64,000 nt of DNA from Flavobacterium palustre (GTDB lineage: Bacteria; Bacteroidota; Bacteroidia; Flavobacteriales; Flavobacteriaceae), in NCBI RefSeq assembly GCF_014639535.1, contig NZ_BMGA01000007.1:62510-126509 (forward strand), written 5' to 3'. Every line of letters begins with the position of its first letter. The stretch's first letter is position 1. Positions 45,042 through 54,915 of this stretch are shown here, one piece after another. Position numbers and translations under genes: made by a program. The notes beneath the pieces were generated by a model that was not told where the DNA came from, searched no databases, and worked only from the letters and a program-made list of their open reading frames with translations.

Positions 45042-46487
45042 ATGGAAAAGATTATTGAAGAGAGCAAACAAGGCGAAAGCCTTGTACTGGAAAACAAACC
45101 AGAGAATACTAAAAAATTATATATTGAAAGTTATGGCTGTGCGATGAATTTTTCGGACAGCGAAATAGTTGCTTCTATATTATCCGGTAACGGATACAAT
45201 ACAACAACAGTTCTGGAAGAAGCCGATTTGGTTTTGGTAAACACCTGTTCCATTCGTGATAAAGCAGAACAAACTATCCGTAAGCGTTTAGAAAAATACA
45301 ATGCGGTTAAACGCATTAACTCGAAAATGAAAGTCGGCGTTCTGGGCTGTATGGCCGAACGTTTGAAAAGTCAATTTCTGGAAGAAGAAAAAATAGTTGA
45401 TCTTGTTGTAGGTCCCGATGCTTATAAGGATTTACCAAACCTTTTAAGTGAAGTCGAAGAAGGTCGAGATGCGATTAATGTCATTTTATCAAAAGAAGAA
45501 ACGTATGGTGATATTTCACCTGTTCGATTGATGAGCAACGGAATTACAGCTTTAGTTTCTATTACCCGTGGTTGCGACAATATGTGTACTTTTTGCGTGG
45601 TTCCTTTTACCCGCGGTCGTGAACGAAGCCGCGAACCACAAAGTATAATGGCAGAAATTCAGGATTTATGGAACAAAGGTTTTAAAGAAATCACACTATT
45701 AGGACAAAATGTAGATAGTTATTTATGGTACGGTGGCGGATTAAAAAAAGATTTTGAAAATGCCAGCGAAATGCAAAAAGCAACCGCAGTAGATTTTGAC
45801 CAACTATTGGAAATGGTCGCTACTGCTTTTCCTAAAATGCGTATCCGCTTTTCAACTTCTAACCCACAAGATATGCACGAAAGTGTTTTACATGTAATTG
45901 CCAAACATCCTAATATTTGTAAACACATTCACTTGCCGGTACAATCAGGAAGTAACCGAATTTTAAAAGAAATGAATCGTTTGCATAGCCGTGAAGAATA
46001 CATGACTTTGATTGATAAAATCAGAACGATTATTCCTGAAGCAGCTATTTCGCAGGATATGATTGCTGGGTTCCCAACAGAAACAGAAGAAGATCATCAG
46101 GACACCTTGAGTTTAATGGAATATGTAAAATATAATTTTGGTTATATGTATTCGTATTCTGAACGCCCAGGAACTTTAGCAGGAAGAAAGATGGAAGATG
46201 ATGTTCCGGAAGAAACCAAAGCCAGAAGATTACAGGAAATTGTCGATTTACAGCAAAAACACGCCTGGTTCCGTTCAGAAGAATTCATCGGGAAAACCGT
46301 AGAAGTTTTGGTCGAAAAAGTTTCTAAAAAATCTAAAGAAGAATTCTCAGGCAGAAATTCTCAAAGTATTACGGTAGTTTTCCCAAAAGAGAATTATAAA
46401 ATAGGTGATTTTGTCAATGTAAAAATTACAAGCTGCACCAGCGGAACTTTAAAAGGAGAAGCAGTTGGTTTGAGTGAGATGAATTAA
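45042..46487 (+). CDS. miaB: tRNA-2-methylthio-N6-dimethylallyladenosine synthase MiaB
   Basis: This 481-residue radical-SAM enzyme has the N-terminal iron-sulfur cluster Cys in YGCAMN, NTCSIRD and LGCMAE, and the radical-SAM motif CDNMCTFC within SITRGCDNMCTFCVVPFTRG. A TRAM domain forms the C-terminus. It adds a methylthio group to i6A37 in tRNAs reading UNN codons. The start is fixed by the promoter position. It is the first gene of a run (miaB, activator, lptE, TPR protein, secG, groES, groEL) that I believe is conserved in Flavobacteriia; the GxxExxY unit interrupts it. Confidence 0.97.
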   Translation: MEKIIEESKQGESLVLENKPENTKKLYIESYGCAMNFSDSEIVASILSGNGYNTTTVLEEADLVLVNTCSIRDKAEQTIRKRLEKYNAVKRINSKMKVGVLGCMAERLKSQFLEEEKIVDLVVGPDAYKDLPNLLSEVEEGRDAINVILSKEETYGDISPVRLMSNGITALVSITRGCDNMCTFCVVPFTRGRERSREPQSIMAEIQDLWNKGFKEITLLGQNVDSYLWYGGGLKKDFENASEMQKATAVDFDQLLEMVATAFPKMRIRFSTSNPQDMHESVLHVIAKHPNICKHIHLPVQSGSNRILKEMNRLHSREEYMTLIDKIRTIIPEAAISQDMIAGFPTETEEDHQDTLSLMEYVKYNFGYMYSYSERPGTLAGRKMEDDVPEETKARRLQEIVDLQQKHAWFRSEEFIGKTVEVLVEKVSKKSKEEFSGRNSQSITVVFPKENYKIGDFVNVKITSCTSGTLKGEAVGLSEMN

Positions 46488-46494
46488 AAAAAAA

Positions 46495-46985
46495 TTGCCA
46501 CAGATTAAAAAGATTTTCACAGATTTTTAAATCCTTTTAATCCAAAAAATCCGTGGCAAGAAAAACAAATACAATATGGAAGGCTATAGAGAAGAAGAAA
46601 CATACAAAATTATAGGAATCTGTATGGAAGTTCATCGAAATCTTGGCCCCGGTTTATTAGAAATAATTTATAAAGACGCTTTAGAAATTGAATTCAAAAA
46701 TCATAACATTCCCTATCAAAGAGAGAAGGAATATTCAATAGAATACAAAGGAATTATTTTACCTCATAAATTTTATGCCGATTTTATAGTAAACGAAGAT
46801 ATAATACTCGAAGTAAAGGCGGTTAAAGAATTTTCAAATGAACATATAGCCCAAATATTAAATTATTTAAAACTAGCTAATTCCGAAATCGGTTTATTAG
46901 TAAATTTTCAAACAAAATCATTACAACATAAAAGATACATGCTATAAATAAAGAAATCTGTGAAAATCTTTTTAATCTGTGGCAA
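46495..46985. mobile_element. GxxExxY gene unit bounded by perfect 32-bp inverted repeats
   Basis: The left end 46495-46526 (begins TTGCCACAGATTAAAAAG) and the right end 46954-46985 (ends CTTTTTAATCTGTGGCAA) are exact reverse complements over 32 bp. The left end is also followed by an imperfect copy of the right-hand arm (46531-46559), so 46495-46559 folds on itself. The unit encloses one complete gene and no transposase. I see no clear target-site duplication. Cassette-like insertion between miaB and the next gene is the simplest reading. Confidence 0.6.
46576..46947 (+). CDS. GxxExxY family protein
   Basis: This 123-residue protein has the family signature in NLGPGLLEIIYKDALEIEF (Gly-x-x-Glu-x-x-Tyr), then YKGIILPHKFYADFIVNEDI and ILEVKAVKEFSNEHIAQILN. 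The DFIVNED...ILEVKA arrangement resembles a PD-(D/E)XK nuclease core (Asp, then Glu-x-Lys). The biological role is not established. The gene lies fully within the 32-bp inverted repeats and is absent from the usual gene order, in line with mobility. It is somewhat more AT-rich than miaB. Complete length for the family. Confidence 0.88.
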   Translation: MEGYREEETYKIIGICMEVHRNLGPGLLEIIYKDALEIEFKNHNIPYQREKEYSIEYKGIILPHKFYADFIVNEDIILEVKAVKEFSNEHIAQILNYLKLANSEIGLLVNFQTKSLQHKRYML

Positions 46986-46999
46986 ACTAAAGAATCAAA

Positions 47000-47146
47000 A
47001 TGACAAAAAAACAAATACTCATAGCAATACTAACTTTCATCATCGGATTTGGAGCTACATTTTACATCATTAGAACGTACTTTCCAAAGCATAAAGTAGA
47101 ACAAACGAACAGCGTCAAAGATACTTTGACAAATAATAAAGAATAA
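47000..47146 (+). CDS. Small predicted single-pass membrane protein
   Basis: A 48-codon ORF starting MTKKQILIAILTFIIGFGAT with one hydrophobic helix (about 6-25), followed by a basic/acidic soluble tail (YFPKHKVEQTNSVKDTLTNN). It begins 14 bp after the right end of the GxxExxY unit. Codon use looks ordinary. There is no recognisable family, and I cannot rule out that it is chance coding, but the signal-anchor pattern supports a real gene. Confidence 0.5.
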   Translation: MTKKQILIAILTFIIGFGATFYIIRTYFPKHKVEQTNSVKDTLTNNKE

Positions 47147-47200
47147 ATCTGCGAATTTGCGGTTAACAAAAAAAGAGATTGCTTCGTGCCTCGCAATGAC
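47144..47200. repeat. Two dispersed repeat fragments abutting the activator gene
   Basis: Positions 47144-47167 (AATCTGCGAATTTGCGGTTA) resemble the arms at 35962 and 36090. Positions 47175-47200 (GATTGCTTCGTGCCTCGCAA) match a repeat I recognise from many bacterial genomes as the GTCATTGCGAGG...GAAGCAATC type. The second ends 3 bp before the ATG at 47204, so it forms the leader of that gene. Confidence 0.55.
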
Positions 47201-47203
47201 ATC

Positions 47204-48457
47204 ATGGAATCAGTTCAAAACATAAAACAACGATTTGAGATTATTGGGAATGACCCAAAGCTCAATCGCGCAATAGAAAAAGCTATTCAGGTAGCTCCTA
47301 CCGATATTTCAGTATTGGTAACAGGAGAAAGCGGTGTGGGTAAAGAAAATATTCCACGAATAATCCATTCGCTGTCACATAGAAAACACGGTAAATACAT
47401 TGCTGTAAACTGCGGTGCTATTCCCGAAGGAACTATAGATAGTGAACTTTTTGGTCACGAAAAAGGCGCTTTTACCGGTGCAACCAGCACTCGTGAAGGT
47501 TATTTTGAAGTGGCCAATGGCGGAACTATTTTTCTGGATGAAGTGGGCGAACTACCCCTTACCACCCAGGTGCGTTTATTGCGTATTCTTGAAAATGGCG
47601 AATTCTTAAAAGTAGGTTCATCACAAGTACAAAAAACCGACGTGAGAATTGTAGCTGCCACCAATGTCAATTTGTTTAATGCTATTGAAAAAGGAAAATT
47701 CCGTGAAGATTTATATTATCGATTAAGTACTGTGGATATTGCCTTACCTCCTTTGCGAGATCGTGAGGACGACATTCATTTATTGTTTAGAAAATTCGCC
47801 GCTGATTTTGCACACAAATACAAAATGCCTCCATTAAAATTAGATGAAAAAGCGGTGCAATTATTGCAAAAGTACCGATGGAGCGGAAACATTCGTCAGC
47901 TTAGAAACGTTGCCGAACAAATTTCAGTATTGGAAACCAATCGTGATATTTCGGCTACAACCTTACAATCTTATTTACCACCAACAGAAGGCAGCAACCT
48001 GCCATCGGTAATTAAAAGCAATAAAGCAGAAAGTGATTTCAGTACCGAACGGGATATTTTATACAAAGTACTTTTTGACATGAAAAGTGACCTGAACGAT
48101 TTAAAAAAACTAACGCTCGAACTGATGAAAAGCGGCGCTGCAAAAGCTCAGGACATCAATCCGAATTTGATTCAGAAAATATACGGTTCTAAGGAAGACA
48201 GCGAAATTGAATTTGAAGAACAACCTCTTACCACTGTTGTAACACCAACTCACACCGACAATTATAAAGAACCCGAAGACAATTACCTTTTTGCCGAAAC
48301 TATTGAAGAAGAGGAAGTATTGCGCTTAGAGCAAAAAGAAATCGAAATGATTAAAAAATCATTAGAAAAAAACAAAGGAAAAAGAAAAGCAGCAGCCGAC
48401 GAATTAGGAATTTCGGAACGAACGCTGTATCGAAAAATCAAACAATTCGATTTATAA
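47204..48457 (+). CDS. Sigma-54-type AAA+ transcriptional activator, no receiver domain
   Basis: This 417-residue protein starts at the ATG at 47204. A GTG six codons upstream lies within a dispersed repeat and is rejected. Walker A is GESGVGKE, the GAFTGA loop is intact (HEKGAFTGATSTREG), Walker B is GTIFLDEVGEL, and the R-finger region YYRLSTVDIALPPLRDR follows. A C-terminal Fis-type helix-turn-helix (KRKAAADELGISERTLYRKI) completes the protein. No N-terminal sensory domain is present, so its activity may be controlled by level or partner. It sits before lptE in a gene order I regard as conserved; its targets are unknown. Confidence 0.93.
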   Translation: MESVQNIKQRFEIIGNDPKLNRAIEKAIQVAPTDISVLVTGESGVGKENIPRIIHSLSHRKHGKYIAVNCGAIPEGTIDSELFGHEKGAFTGATSTREGYFEVANGGTIFLDEVGELPLTTQVRLLRILENGEFLKVGSSQVQKTDVRIVAATNVNLFNAIEKGKFREDLYYRLSTVDIALPPLRDREDDIHLLFRKFAADFAHKYKMPPLKLDEKAVQLLQKYRWSGNIRQLRNVAEQISVLETNRDISATTLQSYLPPTEGSNLPSVIKSNKAESDFSTERDILYKVLFDMKSDLNDLKKLTLELMKSGAAKAQDINPNLIQKIYGSKEDSEIEFEEQPLTTVVTPTHTDNYKEPEDNYLFAETIEEEEVLRLEQKEIEMIKKSLEKNKGKRKAAADELGISERTLYRKIKQFDL

Positions 48458-48477
48458 AATAATTAAACTACAATTTC

Positions 48478-48550
48478 AAAATTCCAAATTCCAATTTTTA
48501 TATTTGAACACCATTGGAATTTGGAATTTAATCCCGAAATTTCGGGATTA
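48478..48550. repeat. Inverted repeat and palindrome before lptE
   Basis: The arms 48478-48493 (AAATTCCAAATTCCAA) and 48514-48529 are perfect 16-bp inverted copies. They are followed by a perfect 22-bp palindrome, 48529-48550 (TAATCCCGAA.. core). The AAATTCC unit recurs at 52470-52510 and 52570-52620. The structures may attenuate read-through from the activator gene into lptE. Confidence 0.6.
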
Positions 48551-48570
48551 GAATTTCTTCAATAAACAGT

Positions 48571-49074
48571 ATGAAAAAAATACATTCTCTTTTCGCATTA
48601 ATCAGTCTTTTCATGTTGAATGGTTGCGGAATTTATAACTTTACAGGAACAGGAAAAATTGATGCTAAAACCTTTCAGGTTAATTTCTTTCAAAATAATG
48701 CTGATTTAGTGGAACCCGGAATTGATCGAACTTTTACTCTTGCCTTACAGGATCTTCTTCAAAATCAAACTAATCTAAACTTGGTAAGCAACGGTGGCGA
48801 TTTAACTTATGAAGGTGAAATTGTAGATTATCGAATTAGTCCAATGACCGCTACTGCCGACCAACAAGCAGCCCAAAACCGATTAAAAATCAGAGTAAAC
48901 GTACGATTTACAAATAGAAAAAAAGAAGCAGACGATTTTGAAAAAACATTTGAATTCTTTTACGATTTCCCAGCAACCACACAATTGCAGGGCACTGTAT
49001 TAAATACAGCATTGGATGAAATTTTTGAAAGAATCACTCAGGATATTTTTAATGAATCGCTTGCTAAATGGTAA
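48571..49074 (+). CDS. lptE: LptE-family outer-membrane lipoprotein
   Basis: This 167-residue lipoprotein has a signal with the lipobox LNGC (Cys19), then GIYNFTGTGKIDAKTFQVNF, the start of the LptE fold as seen in Bacteroidota. Later segments GDLTYEGEIVDYRISPMTAT and RLKIRVNVRFTN belong to the beta-sheet. LptE plugs the LptD barrel and helps insert lipopolysaccharide into the outer leaflet. It is followed 71 bp later by the TPR protein gene. Confidence 0.88.
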   Translation: MKKIHSLFALISLFMLNGCGIYNFTGTGKIDAKTFQVNFFQNNADLVEPGIDRTFTLALQDLLQNQTNLNLVSNGGDLTYEGEIVDYRISPMTATADQQAAQNRLKIRVNVRFTNRKKEADDFEKTFEFFYDFPATTQLQGTVLNTALDEIFERITQDIFNESLAKW

Positions 49075-49101
49075 CAAAAGGCTAGCAGTTTTCAGCTTAC
49101 A

Positions 49102-49139
49102 GACTAACACTGAATACTAAAAACTAAAAACTGAACACT
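49102..49139. repeat. Short degenerate repeat tract before the TPR protein gene
   Basis: ACTAACACTGAATACTAAAA and ACTAAAAACTGAACACT are near-repeats of an ACTGAAnACT-like unit in an A-rich context. The tract ends 6 bp before the next ATG, so it shapes that gene's leader. Confidence 0.45.
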
Positions 49140-49145
49140 CAAAAA

Positions 49146-50006
49146 ATGAACGTAACCGATTATACTTATTTAATCAACAAACCCAATACAATTACCGAAA
49201 AGCAAACTCTTGCTTTAGAGAAAGTATTGGATGAATTCCCCTATTTTCAAAGCGCAAGAGCCTTACGCTTAAAAGGACTGTACAACGAAAATAGTTTTAA
49301 GTATAACTCGGCATTAAAAGTTACGGCAGCACATACTACTGACAGAGCCATTTTATTTGATTTTATCAGCTCGGAAAGTTTTAATGCTATTCAAAAAGAA
49401 TTATTCGATAAAAAAACAAATGAATTACTTTCAATCGATGTCATTGACAGTATCGAAGTAATCCCGACGAGTACAACAACTATCGACAAAAATAGTATTG
49501 TACTCGAAAACACTACTGCAATCAACATCGAAGAAGATTTTGTTCCAGTCGAAGAAACACCACAAACTGCTGAAGAAAAATTAGAATTAGGTAAACCTTT
49601 GGCTTTTTCTAAAAACGAAACCCATTCTTTTCAGGAATGGTTGCAACTCTCCAGAATACAACCTATAATTAGGGAAACAGAAACTAACAAGAGTTCAAAA
49701 AACACAGCTTCGGATGAGGATGTAAAAAAGAAAAAAGAATCCATCATCAATAAATTTATTGAAAACAATCCGAAGATTTCACCCATAAAAGCAGGAACTA
49801 CAACCAGCCTTAACATAGACATCAATAAAGAAGACACCAGTTCGCTGATGACAGAAACTCTGGCTAAGGTATATTTGGAACAAAAAAAATATCAAAAAGC
49901 AATTCAAGCTTATGAAATATTAATTTTGAAATATCCAGAAAAAAGTAGTTTCTTTGCAGACCGCATATCGGATATTAAGATTTTACAACAAAACAATAAT
50001 AATTAA
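49146..50006 (+). CDS. Tetratricopeptide-like protein of unknown function
   Basis: This 286-residue cytoplasmic protein has no signal peptide. The N-terminal half is helical (KVLDEFPYFQSARALRLKGL), the middle is acidic and probably disordered, and the C-terminus has one TPR-like helix pair (MTETLAKVYLEQKKYQKAIQ followed by AYEILILKYPEKSSFFADRI). It lies 3 bp upstream of secG, so the two are cotranscribed. I do not recognise a function beyond protein binding. Confidence 0.75.
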   Translation: MNVTDYTYLINKPNTITEKQTLALEKVLDEFPYFQSARALRLKGLYNENSFKYNSALKVTAAHTTDRAILFDFISSESFNAIQKELFDKKTNELLSIDVIDSIEVIPTSTTTIDKNSIVLENTTAINIEEDFVPVEETPQTAEEKLELGKPLAFSKNETHSFQEWLQLSRIQPIIRETETNKSSKNTASDEDVKKKKESIINKFIENNPKISPIKAGTTTSLNIDINKEDTSSLMTETLAKVYLEQKKYQKAIQAYEILILKYPEKSSFFADRISDIKILQQNNNN

Positions 50007-50009
50007 GTA

Positions 50010-50348
50010 ATGAGCACATTTTCAATTTTTTTAGTTTTAATAACTATAGTTTGTTTTCTACTAATTGTAGTAATTATGGTTCAAAATCCTAAAGGTGGTG
50101 GATTATCATCTTCTATAGGAGGTTCTCAAATGTTAGGTGGTGTACAAAAAACAACCGACTTTTTAGACCGAAGCACCTGGACATTAGGTATCGTTTTAAT
50201 TGCTTTGATTATTTTATCAAGCTTAAGCTTTAACGGTTCTTTAAGTGACACCGATTCTAAAATCATTGACAATACCGAAGCTGCTGCACCGGCTACACAA
50301 CCAGCTGCACCTGCAACTCCGGTTACTCCTGCTGCTCCAGCAAAATAA
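50010..50348 (+). CDS. secG: Preprotein translocase subunit SecG
   Basis: This 112-residue protein has two membrane helices (about 4-24 and 55-73) with VVIMVQNPKGGGLSSSIGG and GVQKTTDFLDRSTWTLGIVL in between, the SecG family pattern. The C-terminal tail is rich in Ala/Pro/Thr. SecG assists SecYEG in protein export. It lies 3 bp after the TPR gene and ends before a terminator, so groES has its own promoter. Confidence 0.95.
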   Translation: MSTFSIFLVLITIVCFLLIVVIMVQNPKGGGLSSSIGGSQMLGGVQKTTDFLDRSTWTLGIVLIALIILSSLSFNGSLSDTDSKIIDNTEAAAPATQPAAPATPVTPAAPAK

Positions 50349-50371
50349 TTACTATTCTAATATAGAGTATA

Positions 50372-50403
50372 AAAAATGCCAGCCTGTCAAAGCTGGCATT
50401 TTT
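50372..50403 (+). terminator. Terminator after secG
   Basis: A perfect 12-bp stem (50372-50383 with 50392-50403) with an 8-nt loop, ending in TTTTT, 23 bp past the secG stop codon. Confidence 0.9.
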
Positions 50404-50491
50404 CATAAGAAAAAATGGCAGTTTAATTAGGCTGGCATAATTTCTGAATAGCAAAAGCAAAATTTAATTAATTAATTTAAAATAAAAAATC

Positions 50492-50767
50492 ATGACATTA
50501 AACATTAAACCACTTTCAGACAGAGTACTGATTGAACCAGTTGCAGCTGAAACTAAGACAGCGTCAGGGATTTTTATTCCAGATACTGCCAAAGAAAAAC
50601 CACAAAAAGGAACTGTTGTAGCCGTAGGAAATGGCACAAAAGATCATGAAATGACCGTAAAAATTGGAGACACTGTACTTTACGGAAAATATGCCGGTAC
50701 CGAACTAAAACTAGAAGGAACGGACTATTTGATTATGAGAGAAGACGATATTCTTGCAATAATCTAA
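50492..50767 (+). CDS. groES: Co-chaperonin GroES
   Basis: This 91-residue protein has the Cpn10 start [14 protein letters not shown] and ends with the mobile-loop/roof features [20 protein letters not shown] and [13 protein letters not shown]. It caps the GroEL ring. It lies 64 bp before groEL. The 88 bp between the secG terminator and this gene are A/T-rich with no CIRCE-like repeat, so HrcA control is not indicated. Confidence 0.98.
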   Translation: MTLNIKPLSDRVLIEPVAAETKTASGIFIPDTAKEKPQKGTVVAVGNGTKDHEMTVKIGDTVLYGKYAGTELKLEGTDYLIMREDDILAII

Positions 50768-50819
50768 ATTCGTATTAAGAATTAAGTACAAAGTATTAAA
50801 ATTTTTAAAACAATAATAA

Positions 50820-52460
<1,641 letters not shown>

Positions 52461-52469
52461 TATTTACAA

Positions 52470-52620
52470 AAATTCCAAATCTGAAATTCTCTAAATTCCA
52501 AAATTGGAATGAAATAAAAAATCCGTCCCGATGGCTATTGGGACGGATTTTTCAATTATAAATAGATTAAAATTCCAAATCAGAAATTCCAAATTCCAAA
52601 TTCCAAAATCCAAAATCTAA
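52470..52620. repeat. AAATTCC-type repeats flanking the groEL terminator
   Basis: Positions 52470-52510 and 52570-52620 consist of near-tandem AAATTCCAAA units; the second tract has at least four. The same unit forms the inverted repeat at 48478. There is no coding potential. Confidence 0.55.
52517..52552. terminator. First terminator after groEL
   Basis: A perfect 13-bp stem (52517-52529 with 52540-52552, core AAATCCGTCCC) with a 10-nt loop and T-run on the right and A-run on the left. It can act in both directions. Confidence 0.88.
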
Positions 52621-52638
52621 AACTTCGTGTAAAAACAA

Positions 52639-52676
52639 AAAAAATCCGTCCTGAAGATTTTCAAGACGGATTTTTT
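52639..52676. terminator. Second terminator, between groEL and DedA gene
   Basis: A long stem (52639-52655 with 52660-52676) with one mismatch and loop GATT. The core AATCCGTC is the same as in the first terminator. It lies 42 bp from the end of the DedA gene and probably serves it on the minus strand. Confidence 0.85.
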
Positions 52677-52718
52677 ATTAAAATGTATCGTTATTTCAAA
52701 AACGAGACAATGCTATTC

Positions 52719-53402
52719 TTATTCTTTTGATTCCGGTAATTTCTTTGCCAGTTTAAGAATCACAGGTAATAAAGTCACTAAAACCAATCCGATGACAATA
52801 ATTTCGATGTGTTCTTTCAAATCAATTTGATAGTTTTCAAGTAAAAAGCCATACAAATAATGACCTGCAAAAATCAATGTAAAAGACCATAATAAGGAAC
52901 TCACAACATTAAAAAACATGAATTTTTTCTTATCCATAGTCACAATTCCCGCTACAATAGGTGCAAAAGTCCTGAAAATAGGCAGGAATCTGGCAAAAAT
53001 GATTGCTCTTCCTCCATGTCTTTCAAAGAAATCTTTAGATTGAATCAGGTATTTTTTCTTAAACCAAAAACTATCTTCTTTATTATACAAATAATAACCA
53101 CTTTTAGCTCCAAACCAATACCCCACAGTATTTCCTAAAATCCCTGCTAAGGCAATCATTGACGACAATAAAGTGACATTAACAAAATCGCTTTCGATAA
53201 AAAGTATATTTTCTATTAATTCCCGATTATAAATACCTGCAAGAAAAAGCAAACTATCACCCGGCAAAAAGAAGCCGGCAAACAGGCCTGTTTCAGCAAA
53301 AACAATAAACAATACAATATAAATCCCCAGCTTTATTCCATTTACATCAAAATGAATATAAAAAAGAGGGTCTATTAAATTTTTCCAGTCAAAACTATCC
53401 AT
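52719..53402 (-). CDS. DedA family membrane protein
   Basis: This 227-residue protein has about five hydrophobic segments. FVFAETGLFAGFFLPGD-like sequence (VFAETGLFAGFFLPGDSLLF), GNTVGYWFGAKSGYYLY and FARFLPIFRTFAPIVAG near 142-158 with the conserved Arg residues are DedA hallmarks. DedA proteins are proton-linked lipid flippases or transporters of the inner membrane (undecaprenyl phosphate in some). It stands alone on the minus strand. Confidence 0.93.
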   Translation of the reverse strand: MDSFDWKNLIDPLFYIHFDVNGIKLGIYIVLFIVFAETGLFAGFFLPGDSLLFLAGIYNRELIENILFIESDFVNVTLLSSMIALAGILGNTVGYWFGAKSGYYLYNKEDSFWFKKKYLIQSKDFFERHGGRAIIFARFLPIFRTFAPIVAGIVTMDKKKFMFFNVVSSLLWSFTLIFAGHYLYGFLLENYQIDLKEHIEIIVIGLVLVTLLPVILKLAKKLPESKE

Positions 53403-53541
53403 TCTTCAAGGTTTTATTCAAAATATTTTTGGGCGTGAAAGTAAGAATAAATTAGTGGAACCACAATTTATTCGTTTCTTTTTAAAGTTTTATTAACGAT
53501 AAAAAAAGTTCCTTGAAGAATGTTAATATTTTTTGCGTTTA

Positions 53542-54900
53542 TTAAAATTCAAATTCCTGTCCCATCAGAGGTACAGAGCAATTGAGGCGATAAACTTCTT
53601 TAATTTTAATCCGTAATTCATCGGCAGCGGCAGGCTCTCCATGAACTAAAAAAACTTTCTTAGGTTTCTTTTCTAATTCTGACAACCAATTCAACAAATC
53701 AGCCTGATCGCCATGAGCTGACAAACCATTTATAGCTACAATTTTTGCACGAACATTATAATAATTACCAAATATTTTAATCGACTTAGCACCTTCGACT
53801 AATTTTCGTCCTCTGGTTCCTTCAGCCTGATAGCCCACTATAATAATGGTGGTATCAGGATTTCCAATATAATTTTCCAGATAACTCAAAACACGACCAC
53901 CTGTAATCATTCCGCTTGCAGCAATCACTACTTTAGCTCCTTTGTTATTAATTGCCGCTAAAGTTTCTTCATAATCTGAATTAATGATAAACATCTTACT
54001 CATTAGCTGACAATCGGCAATACTTAATTTATGCCATTTCGGATTATTAAAAAAAACTTCAAAAGCTCCTACTCCCATAGGAGAATCAACTATATAAGGA
54101 ATATCAGGAATTCGTCCTTCTTTTTTCAACTCCCACAATAAATACATAATTCCCTGAGCCCGTTCTACAGCAAAACTCGGGATAATAACCGTCCCTCCTT
54201 TTCTGAATGCGGTATTGATATAATCTTCCAATTCTAATTTAGGGTCAGTATCAGGATGCAAACGGTCTCCATAAGTACTTTCTAAAAACACTAAATCTGC
54301 TTTTTTAGGTTTTACCGGAGGATACAACAACACATCATTATCTCTGCCTAAATCCCCGGAAAACAACAATGTTTTATCTTCTAAAAACAAACTGATACTA
54401 CATGCCCCAATAATATGTCCGGCCGGAGTAAATACGGCTTTAATTCCTGAATCAAATTCGAATATTTGTTCTGGCGGAATGACATTAAAAAGCGGAAACA
54501 CTTTTTTTGCCTGCTCCACAGTATATAAGGGTTGTGCTATCTCATGTTTGGAATAACTCTCTTCGTTAGCTTTTTTAGCATCTTCTTCCTGAATTTTAGC
54601 ACTATCTACTAATATCAATTTGGCAATTTCCATTGTAGGACCAGTGCAAAATATCTTACCGCTAAATCCCTGATTTACCAGTATGGGCAACCAGCCGCAA
54701 TGATCTAAATGCCCATGTGTTAACAATACAAAATCAATAGTTGAAGCCAGCACCGGCAATGGTTCCCAGTTGAGTTCCCGTAAAGATTTTATCCCCTGAA
54801 ACAATCCACAATCAATTAAAATGCGAATACCATCATTGCTCTCAATCAGAGTTTTAGATCCTGTTACAGTTCCTGCTGCCCCTATAAATTTGATTTTCAT
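53542..54900 (-). CDS. MBL-fold/beta-CASP RNA nuclease family protein
   Basis: This 452-residue protein has the metallo-beta-lactamase motif LLTHGHLDHCGWLP (HxHxDH) near 59-72, GHIIGACSI and FSGDLGRD, then the beta-CASP domain with PSFAVERAQGIMYLLW and the C-terminal NGLSAHGDQADLLNW and VFLVHGEPAAADEL. It belongs to the YSH1/CPSF73-like group of RNA processing exonucleases. It is 15 bp downstream of the ATP-cone gene and likely cotranscribed with it. Confidence 0.93.
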   Translation of the reverse strand: MKIKFIGAAGTVTGSKTLIESNDGIRILIDCGLFQGIKSLRELNWEPLPVLASTIDFVLLTHGHLDHCGWLPILVNQGFSGKIFCTGPTMEIAKLILVDSAKIQEEDAKKANEESYSKHEIAQPLYTVEQAKKVFPLFNVIPPEQIFEFDSGIKAVFTPAGHIIGACSISLFLEDKTLLFSGDLGRDNDVLLYPPVKPKKADLVFLESTYGDRLHPDTDPKLELEDYINTAFRKGGTVIIPSFAVERAQGIMYLLWELKKEGRIPDIPYIVDSPMGVGAFEVFFNNPKWHKLSIADCQLMSKMFIINSDYEETLAAINNKGAKVVIAASGMITGGRVLSYLENYIGNPDTTIIIVGYQAEGTRGRKLVEGAKSIKIFGNYYNVRAKIVAINGLSAHGDQADLLNWLSELEKKPKKVFLVHGEPAAADELRIKIKEVYRLNCSVPLMGQEFEF

Positions 54901-54915
54901 AATGCTACTATTAAA

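Noticed and set aside
47186-47203. GTG start for the sigma-54-type activator
   Set aside because: It falls within a dispersed repeat; the ATG at 47204 fits the family N-terminus.
52570-52620. CRISPR-like array of short repeats
   Set aside because: Units are about 10 bp, nearly contiguous, with no spacers and no cas genes.
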